Source of the DNA: Candidatus Aminicenantota bacterium
GTDB taxonomy: Bacteria > Acidobacteriota > Aminicenantia > Aminicenantales > CALLJL01
DNA length: 56,459 bases
NCBI GenBank assembly: GCA_026416195.1
Contig: JAOAFQ010000180.1
Location: 1 to 56,459 of the forward strand
Reading direction: 5' to 3'
The first letter of the stretch is position 1, and every line of letters starts with the position of its first letter. A program made the translations under genes and the position numbers. The notes below the pieces were generated by a model. That model had not been told where the DNA came from, did not search any database, and saw only the letters and a list, made by a program, of their open reading frames with translations. Below, piece by piece: positions 23,928-34,400 of the stretch.

Positions 23928-25990
23928 TTTTTCTTGCCCCAAAAAGAAGGGGAAAGAACAAGATTTATTCGTCTTAAAATGGGATCAACGTAGGCTAAAA
24001 TAACTTCAATTTGATCACCTAATCGAAGACGCCGACCAGTCCGTTTACCAACTATCCCCTCCCCTGAACGTCGCCAATCATGATCCCCTCTAAGATCATG
24101 ATAAGCAAGAAGACCTTGAACAAAATAATCTTCAAGTTCAACCACTAAGCCAACCCGATTAAAATCGACAATGAATCCCTTAACTTCTTCGCCTAGCTTG
24201 CTTTTTAGAAAACGAAAGATTCGCCATTCAATAAGTTCTCTCTCAGCTGCTTCAGCCTGCCGCTCGCAAGCCGAACAATGCCACGCCAGCTCACCTAATT
24301 CTGAGATCAGCCCTGGTGGAGGCTCACCCGTTAAAGCGGCTTTAAGCAATCTATGGACGACTAAATCAGAATAGCGCCTAATCGGCGAGGTAAAATGAGT
24401 GTAATTATTCTTGGCTAAACCATAGTGACCGATATTTTCGTCAGAATAATGAGCTATTCGCAAAGCTCGCAAAACCTGGACATGGACAAATTTTTCTTCT
24501 GGTCGACCCGAAGCTGCGCGAAGAAGTCGCTGGAGATCGTGCGGCTTGACTTGGTCACCTCGAGGTAAATAAAGGCCTAAAGCTAAAACTTTTTGTCGCA
24601 ATTCTTCGAGATCCCCAACAGCTGGAGGGGGATGGACTCGATAAATAGCCGGAAGACCATGATCACTGAAAAAAGTGGCTACAGCCTCATTAGCCGCTAC
24701 CATAAATTCCTCGATTAAATGATGAGCTTCATTCTGTTCAAAAGAAGCTATTTCAGCTAACTTACCCTCGCGGTAAATTAATTCGGGCTCAAGAAGATCG
24801 AAATTCAAGCTTCCCAATGACTCTCTCCTTTCTCGAAGAAGAGAAGCTAATTCTCTCATCAAAAAAAGATCCTCAAGAAGGTGGGCATATTTTTGACTTT
24901 CTTCTTTATCACCTTGAAAAATTTTGTAGACCGAAGAGTAAGTCATCCTTTCAACTGTTTTGATGAGGGAAGGACAAAATTCTGTCTTGACGACTTCTCC
25001 TTTTTGGTCAATCTCAAGAAGAACCGAAAAAGTTAGTCGGGTTACTCGGGGCCGCAAGCTACAAAGATTAGTCGCCAGACGTTCGGGAAACATGTGGAGA
25101 GTCAAATCAGGAAAATAAACGCTCGTCCCTCTTCTCTTTGCTTCTTCATCAAGCGCTGTCCCAGGCGGAACAAAATGGGAAACGTCAGCAATGTGCACGC
25201 CCAAAAGAAAATTACTATTCGGCAATTTTTTTATGCTAATAGCATCATCAAAATCCTGGGCATTTTCACCGTCAATGGTAATCGTTAGCCAACGCCGGAA
25301 ATCCTTTCGACCCCGCCTGGCTTCTTGATTTATCCGCGAAGATAAGCAAGCTGCTTCTTTTAAAGCTTCAGGTGGATATTCGGTGCGCAGTCCAAATCTC
25401 TTTATTACAACATGCGTATCTACCAAGGGTTCGTCGGGATGTCCAAAAACCTGAAGCAGACGACCCGTGTGGCGCTCGATTTCAATAATCATTCCCTCTT
25501 CGAGTTTCATCTTCCTGCTGATGTCGATTTGAATTTCTCCATAAGCAGGATCTTCAAGGGGAACTAAAAGATGGTGACCATACCTGGGCTGGTAATAACC
25601 AAGGATTGTGGGCTTAGCCCTGATAATTCGCCTGACTCGGCCTTCAAGACGACCATCCTTAGTTTCTCTGATTTCGACTTCGACCTTATCACCATTCATT
25701 GCCCCGGCAGAGGCCCGCGGAGGAATAAAAATATCTGGTCCTCCCTCTTCTGGTCGGACAAAACCAAACCCTAAAGAAGTGGAAAGATATTCTCCTTTGA
25801 GGAGCTGAGGAGCTTGGGCAAGTTTATATACCCCTCGATGTCGCTCAATTAAACCTTCTTTTTGCATCTTTTTCAAGGTCCGTCGCAGGGACCTCGTTTC
25901 ATGGGAACGAAGACCAAGCTCCCGAGCCATGGTTCCTAAATTCCACTTTTTCTTACTTTGATTAAAAAGCTCTAAAATCTTCTTTTCCAC
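23924..25990 (-). CDS. rnr: Ribonuclease R (RNase II family 3'-5' exoribonuclease)
   Basis: An exoribonuclease of 688 residues. It has an N-terminal winged helix (VEKKILELFNQSKKKWNLG... ), cold-shock OB domains (GFGFVRPEEGGPDIFIPP), the RNB catalytic domain with TIDGENAQDFDDAISI (catalytic aspartates) and DVSHFVPPG, YTHFTSPIRRYSDLVVHR, and a C-terminal S1 domain. A TTG at 26023 opens the frame but lacks a Shine-Dalgarno and overlaps the upstream gene; GTG at 25990 has AGAGG 5 nt ahead and is preferred. It is coupled to the SelB-like gene by ATGA. Confidence 0.95.
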   Translation of the reverse strand: MEKKILELFNQSKKKWNLGTMARELGLRSHETRSLRRTLKKMQKEGLIERHRGVYKLAQAPQLLKGEYLSTSLGFGFVRPEEGGPDIFIPPRASAGAMNGDKVEVEIRETKDGRLEGRVRRIIRAKPTILGYYQPRYGHHLLVPLEDPAYGEIQIDISRKMKLEEGMIIEIERHTGRLLQVFGHPDEPLVDTHVVIKRFGLRTEYPPEALKEAACLSSRINQEARRGRKDFRRWLTITIDGENAQDFDDAISIKKLPNSNFLLGVHIADVSHFVPPGTALDEEAKRRGTSVYFPDLTLHMFPERLATNLCSLRPRVTRLTFSVLLEIDQKGEVVKTEFCPSLIKTVERMTYSSVYKIFQGDKEESQKYAHLLEDLFLMRELASLLRERRESLGSLNFDLLEPELIYREGKLAEIASFEQNEAHHLIEEFMVAANEAVATFFSDHGLPAIYRVHPPPAVGDLEELRQKVLALGLYLPRGDQVKPHDLQRLLRAASGRPEEKFVHVQVLRALRIAHYSDENIGHYGLAKNNYTHFTSPIRRYSDLVVHRLLKAALTGEPPPGLISELGELAWHCSACERQAEAAERELIEWRIFRFLKSKLGEEVKGFIVDFNRVGLVVELEDYFVQGLLAYHDLRGDHDWRRSGEGIVGKRTGRRLRLGDQIEVILAYVDPILRRINLVLSPSFWGKKK

Positions 25991-26006
25991 TCGATCCTCT
26001 CTTAAG

Positions 26007-26654
26007 TTAATAATAGAAAGCAAGAAGATGGGGAACTTTATATTTCTCCCTCATCAACTTTAAAAGAGCAATCTTAAAAACTTCATCTTTTCTTGAGCCT
26101 CTGGATTCTGGAAATTCCCTTTCTATCCATGTTAAGGCGTCCCTTTTGTCTTCAGGACCCGCCTCTTTGAGAAGAGCTTCCTCGATGGCCTCCTCTAAAA
26201 CCTCAAGTTTCCTCTCTTTTTCTTCTTTTTTTTCATCATTTAATTTAAGAATTTCTAAAGCCTCCAGAAAAATTGGCCGGAGGTGAGTTAAAGCTGAGGG
26301 TAGGTGGTTTAAAAAATCTGTTATCGCTTCCCTAATTTTTTCATTCTTATCTTGACTTAAGGGCGGTTGGTTAGCCCCAACTTGTCTCTCTTGATATTGC
26401 TTAAAGACTTTCTGAACTTCCTGGTCACAGAAAACAAGGGAAAGAAAAGAAAGAGGTCTTTTTTTTCTTCGCACTTTCTCGACAGCTCGGTCTATACCTT
26501 CAAGAACTATACTCAAAGGAACAGAAGCAGCCTCCCAACGGGCAATTATTTCAAGTTCTCTAGGTGATAGAAGAAAGGGAGCCCCTCGCCGAAAGAAAAA
26601 ATGACGAGCAATGGCTCGATAATAATATCCTTTTTCTTGCTCCTCTATCTCCAT
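26007..26654 (-). CDS. Uncharacterised 215-residue helical protein
   Basis: I have no function for this one. The N-terminal segment YYYRAIARHFFFRRGAPFLL, then SPRELEIIARWEAASVPLSI and VLEGIDRAVEKV, is well organised and reads like a conserved helical module of a DnaD-like or HTH type (inference from pattern only). The rest is highly charged helix, including a coiled-coil-like EKKEEKERKLEVLEEAIEEA. It sits 1 nt after coaX and 16 nt before rnr, so it belongs to the operon. Confidence 0.75.
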   Translation of the reverse strand: MEIEEQEKGYYYRAIARHFFFRRGAPFLLSPRELEIIARWEAASVPLSIVLEGIDRAVEKVRRKKRPLSFLSLVFCDQEVQKVFKQYQERQVGANQPPLSQDKNEKIREAITDFLNHLPSALTHLRPIFLEALEILKLNDEKKEEKERKLEVLEEAIEEALLKEAGPEDKRDALTWIEREFPESRGSRKDEVFKIALLKLMREKYKVPHLLAFYY

Positions 26655-26655
26655 G

Positions 26656-27423
26656 TTAGGTCTTATTTCTTTCGTAAATTATTCTCAATCCTTCCAGAAC
26701 AAGGTAAGGCTCAATTTTATCAATTACGGGAACATCAGCCGCAATCAGGCTAGCCAAGCCACCAGTCGCCACCACTCTAGCATCATGGCCAAGTTCTTTT
26801 TTGATTTCATTGACCAAATGAGTAATCAGGCCGATATAGCCAATATATATTCCTGAATGCATGCTCGCCACTGTTGTCCGTCCAATGGTCCGGCGAGGCT
26901 TGCTAATTTCAACCCGAGGTAATTTAGCCGTATGGACAGTCAGGGCTTCAGCTGAAATCTGAATCCCAGGAGCAATGGCCCCTCCAAGGTATTCTCCCCG
27001 AGCTGAAACCGCGTCGAAGGTAGTAGCTGTGCCCAAATCCACCACGATGACTGGTCCGCCATATTTCTCATAGGCGGCGACCGCACCAGCAACTCGGTCA
27101 GCTCCAACTTCAGCGGGGTTTTCATAAAGAATAGGCATGCCTGTCTTGAGACCTGGCCCGAGGATCAAAGCTTTAACTTTAAACAATTGCTGACAAAGTT
27201 GTTGAAACAGAGGAGTTAAGGGAGGAACGACGCTGGAGATAATTGCTCCATCGAGCTTTTCAAGCCCTAAGTTCACGCTTTGAAAAAAGCCAAAAATCAT
27301 CAACTTATATTCATCACAGGTTCTCTCAACAGAACTTTGCATTTTCCAGGTCTGGAGAAGATTAGGCCCATCAAATACCCCTAGATGAATGTGGGTATTA
27401 CCAATATCAATAGCGAGTAGCAT
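26656..27423 (-). CDS. coaX: Pantothenate kinase type III
   Basis: A 255-residue ASKHA-fold kinase for the first step of coenzyme A synthesis, the type that is insensitive to CoA feedback and needs a monovalent cation. Motifs are LLAIDIGNTHIHLGVFDG (phosphate 1), VGADRVAGAVAAYEKYG, VVDLGTATTFDAV and YLGGAIAPGI. It stands 11 nt behind birA, a very common coaX partner. Confidence 0.97.
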   Translation of the reverse strand: MLLAIDIGNTHIHLGVFDGPNLLQTWKMQSSVERTCDEYKLMIFGFFQSVNLGLEKLDGAIISSVVPPLTPLFQQLCQQLFKVKALILGPGLKTGMPILYENPAEVGADRVAGAVAAYEKYGGPVIVVDLGTATTFDAVSARGEYLGGAIAPGIQISAEALTVHTAKLPRVEISKPRRTIGRTTVASMHSGIYIGYIGLITHLVNEIKKELGHDARVVATGGLASLIAADVPVIDKIEPYLVLEGLRIIYERNKT

Positions 27424-27434
27424 TTTTTCTCCTT

Positions 27435-28175
27435 TTATTTTTTGGAGTTTATTTCGCCTGTGGTTATGGTTAAAATCGTCCGACCAGTAGTTAGCCTAAG
27501 GGCCCCATCATGAGTAAAGCCATCAAATTGGCCAATAATTTCTCGACCATTGAGAACCACCGAGACTTCTTCTCCGCGAGAATATAAGTGGCCGCGTTCA
27601 AAGGAAGCAATTATTTCGGCATCTCGACCTTGAAGAAAGGTTTGATACCAGAAATTAATTTTAGGCCACAACAAATTCAATATTGCTTCCCGATCTATTT
27701 TTCGACCGCAAACTTGACGCAAAGAAATTGCTCTTTCTCTTATCTCCTCAGGGAAATCATTAGCTTCATGATTGAGATTCAGACCAAGTCCAAAAATAGC
27801 ATAAGTCGGGAAACCTCCAGAAAAACTACTTTCAAGTAAGAGACCACCTAATTTTCTCTTATTAATTATTAAATCATTGGGCCACTTTAAAACTACCTCA
27901 AGATTGAAAGCTTCATTTAAGGCCTCACGGCAGGCTAAACCCATCGCTAAGGGCAAAAGGGAAAGGGTCATTCTTTTTGGCCTTAAAATAATGGAAGCGT
28001 AAAGTCCAAGAGAAAAAGCAGAATACCAAATTCTTCCCTTTGTCCCTCGACCTGCGGTTTGCTCATCAGCTACAATGACCGTTCCTTCTTCTTCTCCTTG
28101 GATGGCTAATTCTCTAGCCAGATCATTAGTTGAAGTAAGACGACGAAAATATAAAATTTTCCCCCCGATCATCAT
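27435..28175 (-). CDS. birA: Biotin--[acetyl-CoA-carboxylase] ligase
   Basis: A 246-residue biotin protein ligase without the N-terminal DNA-binding domain, so it is an enzyme and not a repressor. It activates biotin to biotinyl-AMP and attaches it to carboxylase lysines. The sequence shows RLTSTNDLARE, ADEQTAGRGTKGR (the biotinyl-AMP loop), LKWPNDLIINKRKLGGLL and a C-terminal SH3-like domain (GRALREEVSVV-type segment SRGEEVSVVLNGREIIGQFD). Two tandem ATGs begin the frame. Confidence 0.95.
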   Translation of the reverse strand: MMIGGKILYFRRLTSTNDLARELAIQGEEEGTVIVADEQTAGRGTKGRIWYSAFSLGLYASIILRPKRMTLSLLPLAMGLACREALNEAFNLEVVLKWPNDLIINKRKLGGLLLESSFSGGFPTYAIFGLGLNLNHEANDFPEEIRERAISLRQVCGRKIDREAILNLLWPKINFWYQTFLQGRDAEIIASFERGHLYSRGEEVSVVLNGREIIGQFDGFTHDGALRLTTGRTILTITTGEINSKK

Positions 28176-28183
28176 TTAAAAAA

Positions 28184-30814
28184 TCAATCCATTCCGGCTA
28201 GGCTTTTCAATAATTTAATTCGCTTGGACTCGAGCTGGGCAAGATTAGCTCGATTTTCCTCCACTACTTCAGTCGGGGCCCTTTGCAGGAAATCAGGATT
28301 AAGGAGCCGATTTCTAAGTTTGGTTATTTCTTTTTCCAAGTCGTCGATTTCTTTTTTAAGCCTTTTTCTTTCAGCTTCTAAGTCAACGATTCCGGAGGCA
28401 GGAATGGCCAATTCCCAGGAAGGCCCAGCTCCCCTCAGACAGGGAAGACCTTGATCTAAGGTCTCCCTAATTTCCAGTTTAGACAATCCAGCCAAAGATT
28501 CAATCGAAGCTTGAAGTTCAGTTAATCTCTTTTTGGTCGATTCATCAGTAGGTTTTAGCCAGGCTAAAATTTTAAGGGAAGGCGGGAGCCGATGTTCAGA
28601 CCGAATTGTCCTTATCTCAGTTACAACTTCCTGCAATAAGCTAATTTTACTTTCAGCTTCCTCATCGAACGGAAATTCTTCAGGTTTAGGAAAAGCTTCA
28701 AAAGAAATTGATTTTCCAGCCCCGGGCAAATAATGGTAAATCTCTTCGGTAATAAAGGGCATAAATGGATGAAGCAGCCGCAGAATCCAACTTAAGCTCA
28801 TGGCTAAAACGGCCCGAGTTGAGCTCCTTCCTTCTCGAAGCAGGGGCTTGACTAGTTCAAGATACCAATCACAAAATTCATGCCAAACGAAATGATATAT
28901 TTTTTCTGCAGCTTCATAAAATTTGTATTGCTCCAGGGCCTCGTTAATTTCGATAGTTATTTTTCGAAGACGGCTACGGACCCAACGATCAGCTAAACTC
29001 AGCGCCTCTTCACGGAAAGTTAAATCCTGACCTTCGATATTCATCAAAACTAAGCGAGAGGCATTCCAAATTTTATTAGCGAAGGCTTTATAACCGGCCA
29101 TTCTTTCTTCAGAAAGGGAGATATCCATACCGGGCACAGCCAGTGAAGCCAGAGTAAACCGAAGAGCATCGGTTCCGTATTTCTGGATCATTTCTAAGGG
29201 ATCAATAATATTGCCTTGGGATTTGCTCATTTTGCGGCGATACATATCCCTAACCAATCCATTAATAAAGACATGACGAAAGGGAATTCTTCCTGTAAAC
29301 TTTAAACCCATCATAATCATTCTCGCTACCCAAAAGAAGATAATATCAAAGCCGGTGGCCATAAGATCGGTAGGATAGAAAATTTTAAAATCAGGTGTTT
29401 CCTCAGGCCAGCCTAAAGTAACGAAGGGCCAGAGAGCTGAACTAAACCAAGTATCAAGGATATCTTCATCTTGCTTGAGATTAGAATTTTGACACCGCTG
29501 ACATTTCTTAGGTTCATCTAAGCTGACATTTATCTCGCCGCAATCTTGACAATACCAGGCGGGAATACGATGACCCCACCAAAGCTGTCTTGAAATACAC
29601 CAATCGTGAATGCGGTGCATCCAATCAAAATAGGTCTTCGCCCAATTAGAGGGAATAAAAATAATCTGACCTTCTTCGACTACTTTAATAGCTGGTTCGG
29701 CCAAGGGTTTCATGCGCACAAACCATTGCCAAGAAAGATAAGGCTCAATGATGGTTTGGCAGCGATAACAGTGGCCAACATTATGGCGGTAATCTTCAAC
29801 TTTAACTAAGTAACCTTGTTCCTTGAGTTTTTCGATTATTTTTTGCCGACAGGCGAAACGATCTAATCCCTTAAACTCAGGCCCAGCAGCTTCTGTCATC
29901 TGGCCTGAACCATCAATAACCTGAACCTGCTCTAGGCCATGACGCCGACCCAATTCAAAATCATTTGGATCATGGGCTGGAGTTACTTTAACCGCCCCGG
30001 TAGCAAAATCTTTTTCCACCTGCTCATCAGTAATTATCGGCAAAGGTCGGCCAATCAAGGGAAGAATAGCCACTCGACCGCGAAGATGGGAATATCGGGC
30101 ATCTTCGGGATGAACCGCGACCGCTGTATCCCCAAGCATAGTTTCAGGTCTAGTGGTCGCCACAATTACCTCTCCTTGGCCATCCGCCAAGGGATAACGA
30201 AGGTAATAAAGCTTTCCGGCCACTTCTCGATGCTCAATCTCGATATCCGAAAGCACGGTTTGGCAGCGGGGGCAACGATTAACCAGATAATAATCACGAT
30301 AAATAAGACCTTCCTTATAAAGGTCAACAAAAACTTTGCGAACAGCAAAGCTAAAGCCAGGATCCAGAGTAAACCTTTCCCTTGACCAATCAAGGGAAAG
30401 CCCTAGCCGTTTAAGTTGATGAGTGATTATACCACCATATTTTTCTTTCCATTGCCAAGCCACGCGAAGGAATTCTTCTCGGCCAAGCTTTTCTCGGCTC
30501 AACCCTTTCTCTGCTAAACTCTGCTCAATAACATTATGGACAGCAATTGAGGCATGATCGGTGCCGGGTAGCCACATCACATTATACCCTTGCATCCGTT
30601 TCCAACGGGCAATAATATCAGGAAGAGTAAAACAGAGAGCATGCCCCATATGAAGAGAACCAGTGACATTAGGCGGTGGTAAAACCATGGAAAATTTGGG
30701 CTTAGAAGAATTGACATCAGCCTGAAAGATACCTTCCTCTACCCAATACTTAACCCATTTTTCTTCAACCGACTGCGGCTCATAGACTTTGGGCCAATGA
30801 CCAGGCTTCTTCAT
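28184..30814 (-). CDS. valS: Valyl-tRNA synthetase
   Basis: An 876-residue class I synthetase. It has the HIGH motif as GSLHMGHAL, the CP1 editing domain (ATTRPETMLGDTAVAVHP), zinc-knuckle Cys pairs in the CP regions (CPRCQ, CQDC/CQRC), KMSKS in RKMSKSQGN, an anticodon-binding domain and a C-terminal coiled-coil (LEAERKRLKKEIDDLEKEI). Full length. It overlaps the preceding receiver-like gene as ATGA. Confidence 0.97.
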   Translation of the reverse strand: MKKPGHWPKVYEPQSVEEKWVKYWVEEGIFQADVNSSKPKFSMVLPPPNVTGSLHMGHALCFTLPDIIARWKRMQGYNVMWLPGTDHASIAVHNVIEQSLAEKGLSREKLGREEFLRVAWQWKEKYGGIITHQLKRLGLSLDWSRERFTLDPGFSFAVRKVFVDLYKEGLIYRDYYLVNRCPRCQTVLSDIEIEHREVAGKLYYLRYPLADGQGEVIVATTRPETMLGDTAVAVHPEDARYSHLRGRVAILPLIGRPLPIITDEQVEKDFATGAVKVTPAHDPNDFELGRRHGLEQVQVIDGSGQMTEAAGPEFKGLDRFACRQKIIEKLKEQGYLVKVEDYRHNVGHCYRCQTIIEPYLSWQWFVRMKPLAEPAIKVVEEGQIIFIPSNWAKTYFDWMHRIHDWCISRQLWWGHRIPAWYCQDCGEINVSLDEPKKCQRCQNSNLKQDEDILDTWFSSALWPFVTLGWPEETPDFKIFYPTDLMATGFDIIFFWVARMIMMGLKFTGRIPFRHVFINGLVRDMYRRKMSKSQGNIIDPLEMIQKYGTDALRFTLASLAVPGMDISLSEERMAGYKAFANKIWNASRLVLMNIEGQDLTFREEALSLADRWVRSRLRKITIEINEALEQYKFYEAAEKIYHFVWHEFCDWYLELVKPLLREGRSSTRAVLAMSLSWILRLLHPFMPFITEEIYHYLPGAGKSISFEAFPKPEEFPFDEEAESKISLLQEVVTEIRTIRSEHRLPPSLKILAWLKPTDESTKKRLTELQASIESLAGLSKLEIRETLDQGLPCLRGAGPSWELAIPASGIVDLEAERKRLKKEIDDLEKEITKLRNRLLNPDFLQRAPTEVVEENRANLAQLESKRIKLLKSLAGMD

Positions 30815-31443
30815 CTTTCTTTTTTCCCTTTCAGTCTGGATATGCTGGCTTCAAGCCAGCTCTTCAGCTCATTTCTTAGAGAAGCGGTAATTCTTTTTTC
30901 GAGCTCCCGTTCAAGGGATAGTATTTCTTGCCTAATGATTGGCTTGATAAAAGAAAGCCAATCTTCAGACTTTAAAAAATAGGGGACAGTCTTCCTAGAA
31001 AATTCATCTTTAGAAATCATCTTGTCTTCTTCTTTGTCTTCTTCTAACTCTTCAGGAAGACTCAGGGGTTCTTCAGGGCCTCCCAAGACTTGCTTTATTA
31101 AGTCCGCTACTCTCTCTGAATCAAAGGGTTTAGAAATAAGACTCGTATAATCGAGCGAGGCCAAACGAATTTCATCAATCGGTTCAAAGGCGTTTTTAAG
31201 TAAAAAAATTGGCAAGCCTTCAAATTCAGGCTTAGAATTGATTTTCGCTACCAATTCATAAACATCTTCGCCTGGTAAAGAAAGGCTCAGGACTAAAGCA
31301 TCAGGACAATTATCATTAAGGGCCATTAATAGTTCATCTCCGCTGGTACAGCGTTTCAATTCATAATCAGGCTCAGGAAAAAGCATCTCAAAAAGTCGCT
31401 GCACGCTTGGGCTGCTTTCAGCAATAATAATCCGTCGCCTCAT
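30811..31443 (-). CDS. Degenerate receiver-domain protein
   Basis: A 210-residue protein whose first 120 residues have the CheY-like receiver pattern (RRRIIIAESSPSVQRLFEML, then PDALVLSLSLPGED and SLISKPFD), but the acidic pair is reduced to Glu9-Ser10 and the phospho-acceptor Asp is Ser53; Lys105 is kept. It is therefore a pseudo-receiver unlikely to be phosphorylated. The second half is acidic (EELEEDKEEDK), followed by an amphipathic helix ending GKKER. It sits between dnaE and valS with ATGA coupling to valS. Its partner is unknown. Confidence 0.8.
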   Translation of the reverse strand: MRRRIIIAESSPSVQRLFEMLFPEPDYELKRCTSGDELLMALNDNCPDALVLSLSLPGEDVYELVAKINSKPEFEGLPIFLLKNAFEPIDEIRLASLDYTSLISKPFDSERVADLIKQVLGGPEEPLSLPEELEEDKEEDKMISKDEFSRKTVPYFLKSEDWLSFIKPIIRQEILSLERELEKRITASLRNELKSWLEASISRLKGKKER

Positions 31444-31476
31444 TTCATTAATTATAACTGAATCCCCTAAGAAGCG

Positions 31477-34400
31477 CTAATATTCAAGAATAACCGAATC
31501 TTCTCCCAGCAGGGCTTCGAGTCGTCGAGTAAGGGACTCAACGGGCTTTATTCCTATTATTTCCCTGGATTGAATTCGAACCCGACAATTATAAGGAATT
31601 TCGAGATCAAAAATGACCGGACACTCTCCGGGATATTCAAGGAGAAGGTTTTTTAATTCTTCCATCGAACTGGTTTCAAGCCCAGGAACAAATAACCGAA
31701 GGATAAGACAACGAGCCAGCTTTTCCAAAGCTTCAGGAAGAGGCATAGCTTGTAGAAGCTGTAAGCGACGGCTTTCTTGATCGCCAAGAATTCGAGCCTT
31801 GAGCCAAAGCAGCTGCCCCTCATGCAAAAGCTCCTGGTATTGTTGAAAAGCATCAGGAAAAGCCACGACTTCTGCCCTGCCAGTCATATCTTCAAGAATA
31901 AAAGTAGCCATCCTCTCTTCTTTCTTGGTTTTTAGGGCCTTAACCGAGGTTACAATGCCAGTTACTTTAATTTCGTTCAAACCATTTTCTATCTCATCAA
32001 GTTCACTTAGAAAATGGCTAACTAATCGGCGAAGCTTCTTTTGAAATTGGGAAAGAGGATGGCCGGTGATATAAAAACCCAAGACATCCTTTTCATAAGA
32101 AAGAAGTAAGCTTTCGTCCCATTCTTTCATCTCTAAGACTTCGGGAGGAATTTCAGGCGGCAAAATTTCTTCCACTTGGAAAAGGCTTGTCTGAGGAGCT
32201 TCTTTTAATTTCTGAACTTTATGGCCATATTCAATCATTAAGTCGATAAGGTGATAGCACTGGGAGCGTTTCCAGCCCAGACTATCGAAAGCGCCAGCTT
32301 TAACTAGGCTTTCCAAAACTTTACGATTAACTAATTTCATATCCACGCCTTCAACCACCTCAAAAGGTGAACGAAAACGACCCCGCCGATTCCGAGCAGC
32401 TAAAATTTCTTTGACTGCCGCTTCCCCCACATTTTTTATAGCCGCTAAACCAAAGCGGATAGTTTGGCCATTAACCGTAAAATGGCTATTAGAAAAATTG
32501 ATATCAGGAGGTAAGACTTCAAGGCCCATATTATGGCATTCATTGAAGTATTTAACTACTTGAGAAGTAGCCCCTCTTTCAGCTTCAGAAGTGAGTAAAG
32601 CTGCCATAAAATGAGCCGGATAATGAGCTTTAAGATAGGCTGTTTGAAAAGCCAGATAGGCATAGGCAGCGCTGTGGGATTTATTAAAGCCGTATTCGGC
32701 GAAATGGCGAATCTGATCAAATATTTTTACAGCTTGGGCTTGATTCAAACCTTTCTTCCTAGCCCCTTGAATAAACTTCTGCCGTTGGGTCTTCATGGCT
32801 TCGGTGTCCTTTTTCCCCATGGCTTTCCGCAGAACATCAGCTTCCGCCATGGTAAAGCCGGCCAGTTCAGTGGCGATGCGCATAACCTGTTCTTGATAAA
32901 CAATAATTCCTCTGGTCTCCTTCAAAATAGGCTCAAGTTCAGGAATTTCGTAAATTTCCCGGTTTGGTTCTTTTTTGCGACGGACAAATTCTTCGGTCAT
33001 ACCGCTTTTAAGTGGTCCAGGACGATAAAGAGCATTTAAAGCAATCAAATCGCGGAAAGTTTCAGGTTTAAAACTACGGAGTAAATCTTTCATCCCTGGG
33101 CTTTCAAACTGAAAAACCCCATCAGTGGCTCCTTTCTGAAAAAGCTCAAAAGTTTTCTGATCCTCTAAACTAATTTTTTCAATGTCAATTCTCTGATTAA
33201 GATCTCGGGCCACTAGATCTATGGTATCTCTAATTACGGTCAGGTTACGCAAACCAAGCAAATCCATTTTAAGTAAACCAATGGCTTCAATATCCTCCAT
33301 CGGGAACTGGGTGGTGATTTCGTTTTTTGATGACATATAGAGCGGCATAAATTCAACCAAAGGCTTAGGCGCGATAACTATGCCGGCCGCATGAATTGAG
33401 GGGTGCCTGACTTGGCCTTCGAGGGATCGGGCAATGTTTAAAAGCTGGGCAATTTTCGCATTGCGCTCATAAAGTTCCTTCAATTGGGGAATGCTTTTTA
33501 TAGCTCCATCAATCGTCGATTCAGGCCCAAAGGCCGGAATCATTTTAGCAATCCGGTCAACCTCAGGTAAGGGAATTTCCAGGACTCGACCGACATCGCG
33601 AATGGCTTGACGAGCGGCCATGGTTCCAAAAGTTATAATTTGGCAGACATTTTCGCGACCATATTTTTGAGTAACATATTCAATGACTTCATCGCGGCGA
33701 CGGCCGCAAAAATCAATATCAATATCAGGTAAAGTTATTCTTTCGGGATTTAAAAATCTTTCGAAAAGTAAATCATATTCAATTGGATCAATATCGGTTA
33801 TACCAAGACAATAGGCCAGTAGGCTACCAGCCGCTGAACCTCTTCCTGGCCCAACGGGAATTCCTTTGGATCGAGCCATCGAAATAAGGTCCCAGACGAT
33901 TAAGAAATAACCTTCAAAACCCATTTGTTTAACTAAGGCAATTTCCTTCTTCAATCTTTCTTCATAGGTAGAAATGGGGTGACTCAACTCGCCTCGTCTC
34001 TGTTTTTCAAATAAAAATTCTTTACGTCGAGCGAAGCCTTCCCAGGCCACCCGGTCAAAAAATTCCTCCAATGGCGATCCATCAGAGGGGATATATCGGG
34101 GTAGAAAATGACTCCCTAAGGGAAAATCAAATTGACATTGAGCTGCAATCTTAAAGGTGTTTTCCAGGGCTTCGGGCACTTCCCCAAATAGGCGGGCCAT
34201 TTGAGCCGGCGATTTAAAATAAAATTCGGTGGAACCAAAGCGCAACCTATCGGGATCGCTTAACTTTTTATTGGTCTGAATGCAAAGAAGAACATCATGG
34301 GTGGCGGCATCTTCTTGGCGCAAATAATGAATGTCATTGGTAGCCACCAGAGGCAGCCCTAATTTTTTAGACAGCCTGATCAACCCTCGATTTACTTCCC

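Noticed and set aside
22845-26023. SelB truncated by a frameshift, with the GTPase half upstream
   Set aside because: The upstream sequence is intact rnr to within 4 nt, so no GTPase half is present or hidden in another frame.
29939-30385. 148-codon forward ORF
   Set aside because: It is antisense to valS, which is complete with all motifs.
32611-33039. 142-codon forward ORF
   Set aside because: It is antisense to the conserved core of dnaE.
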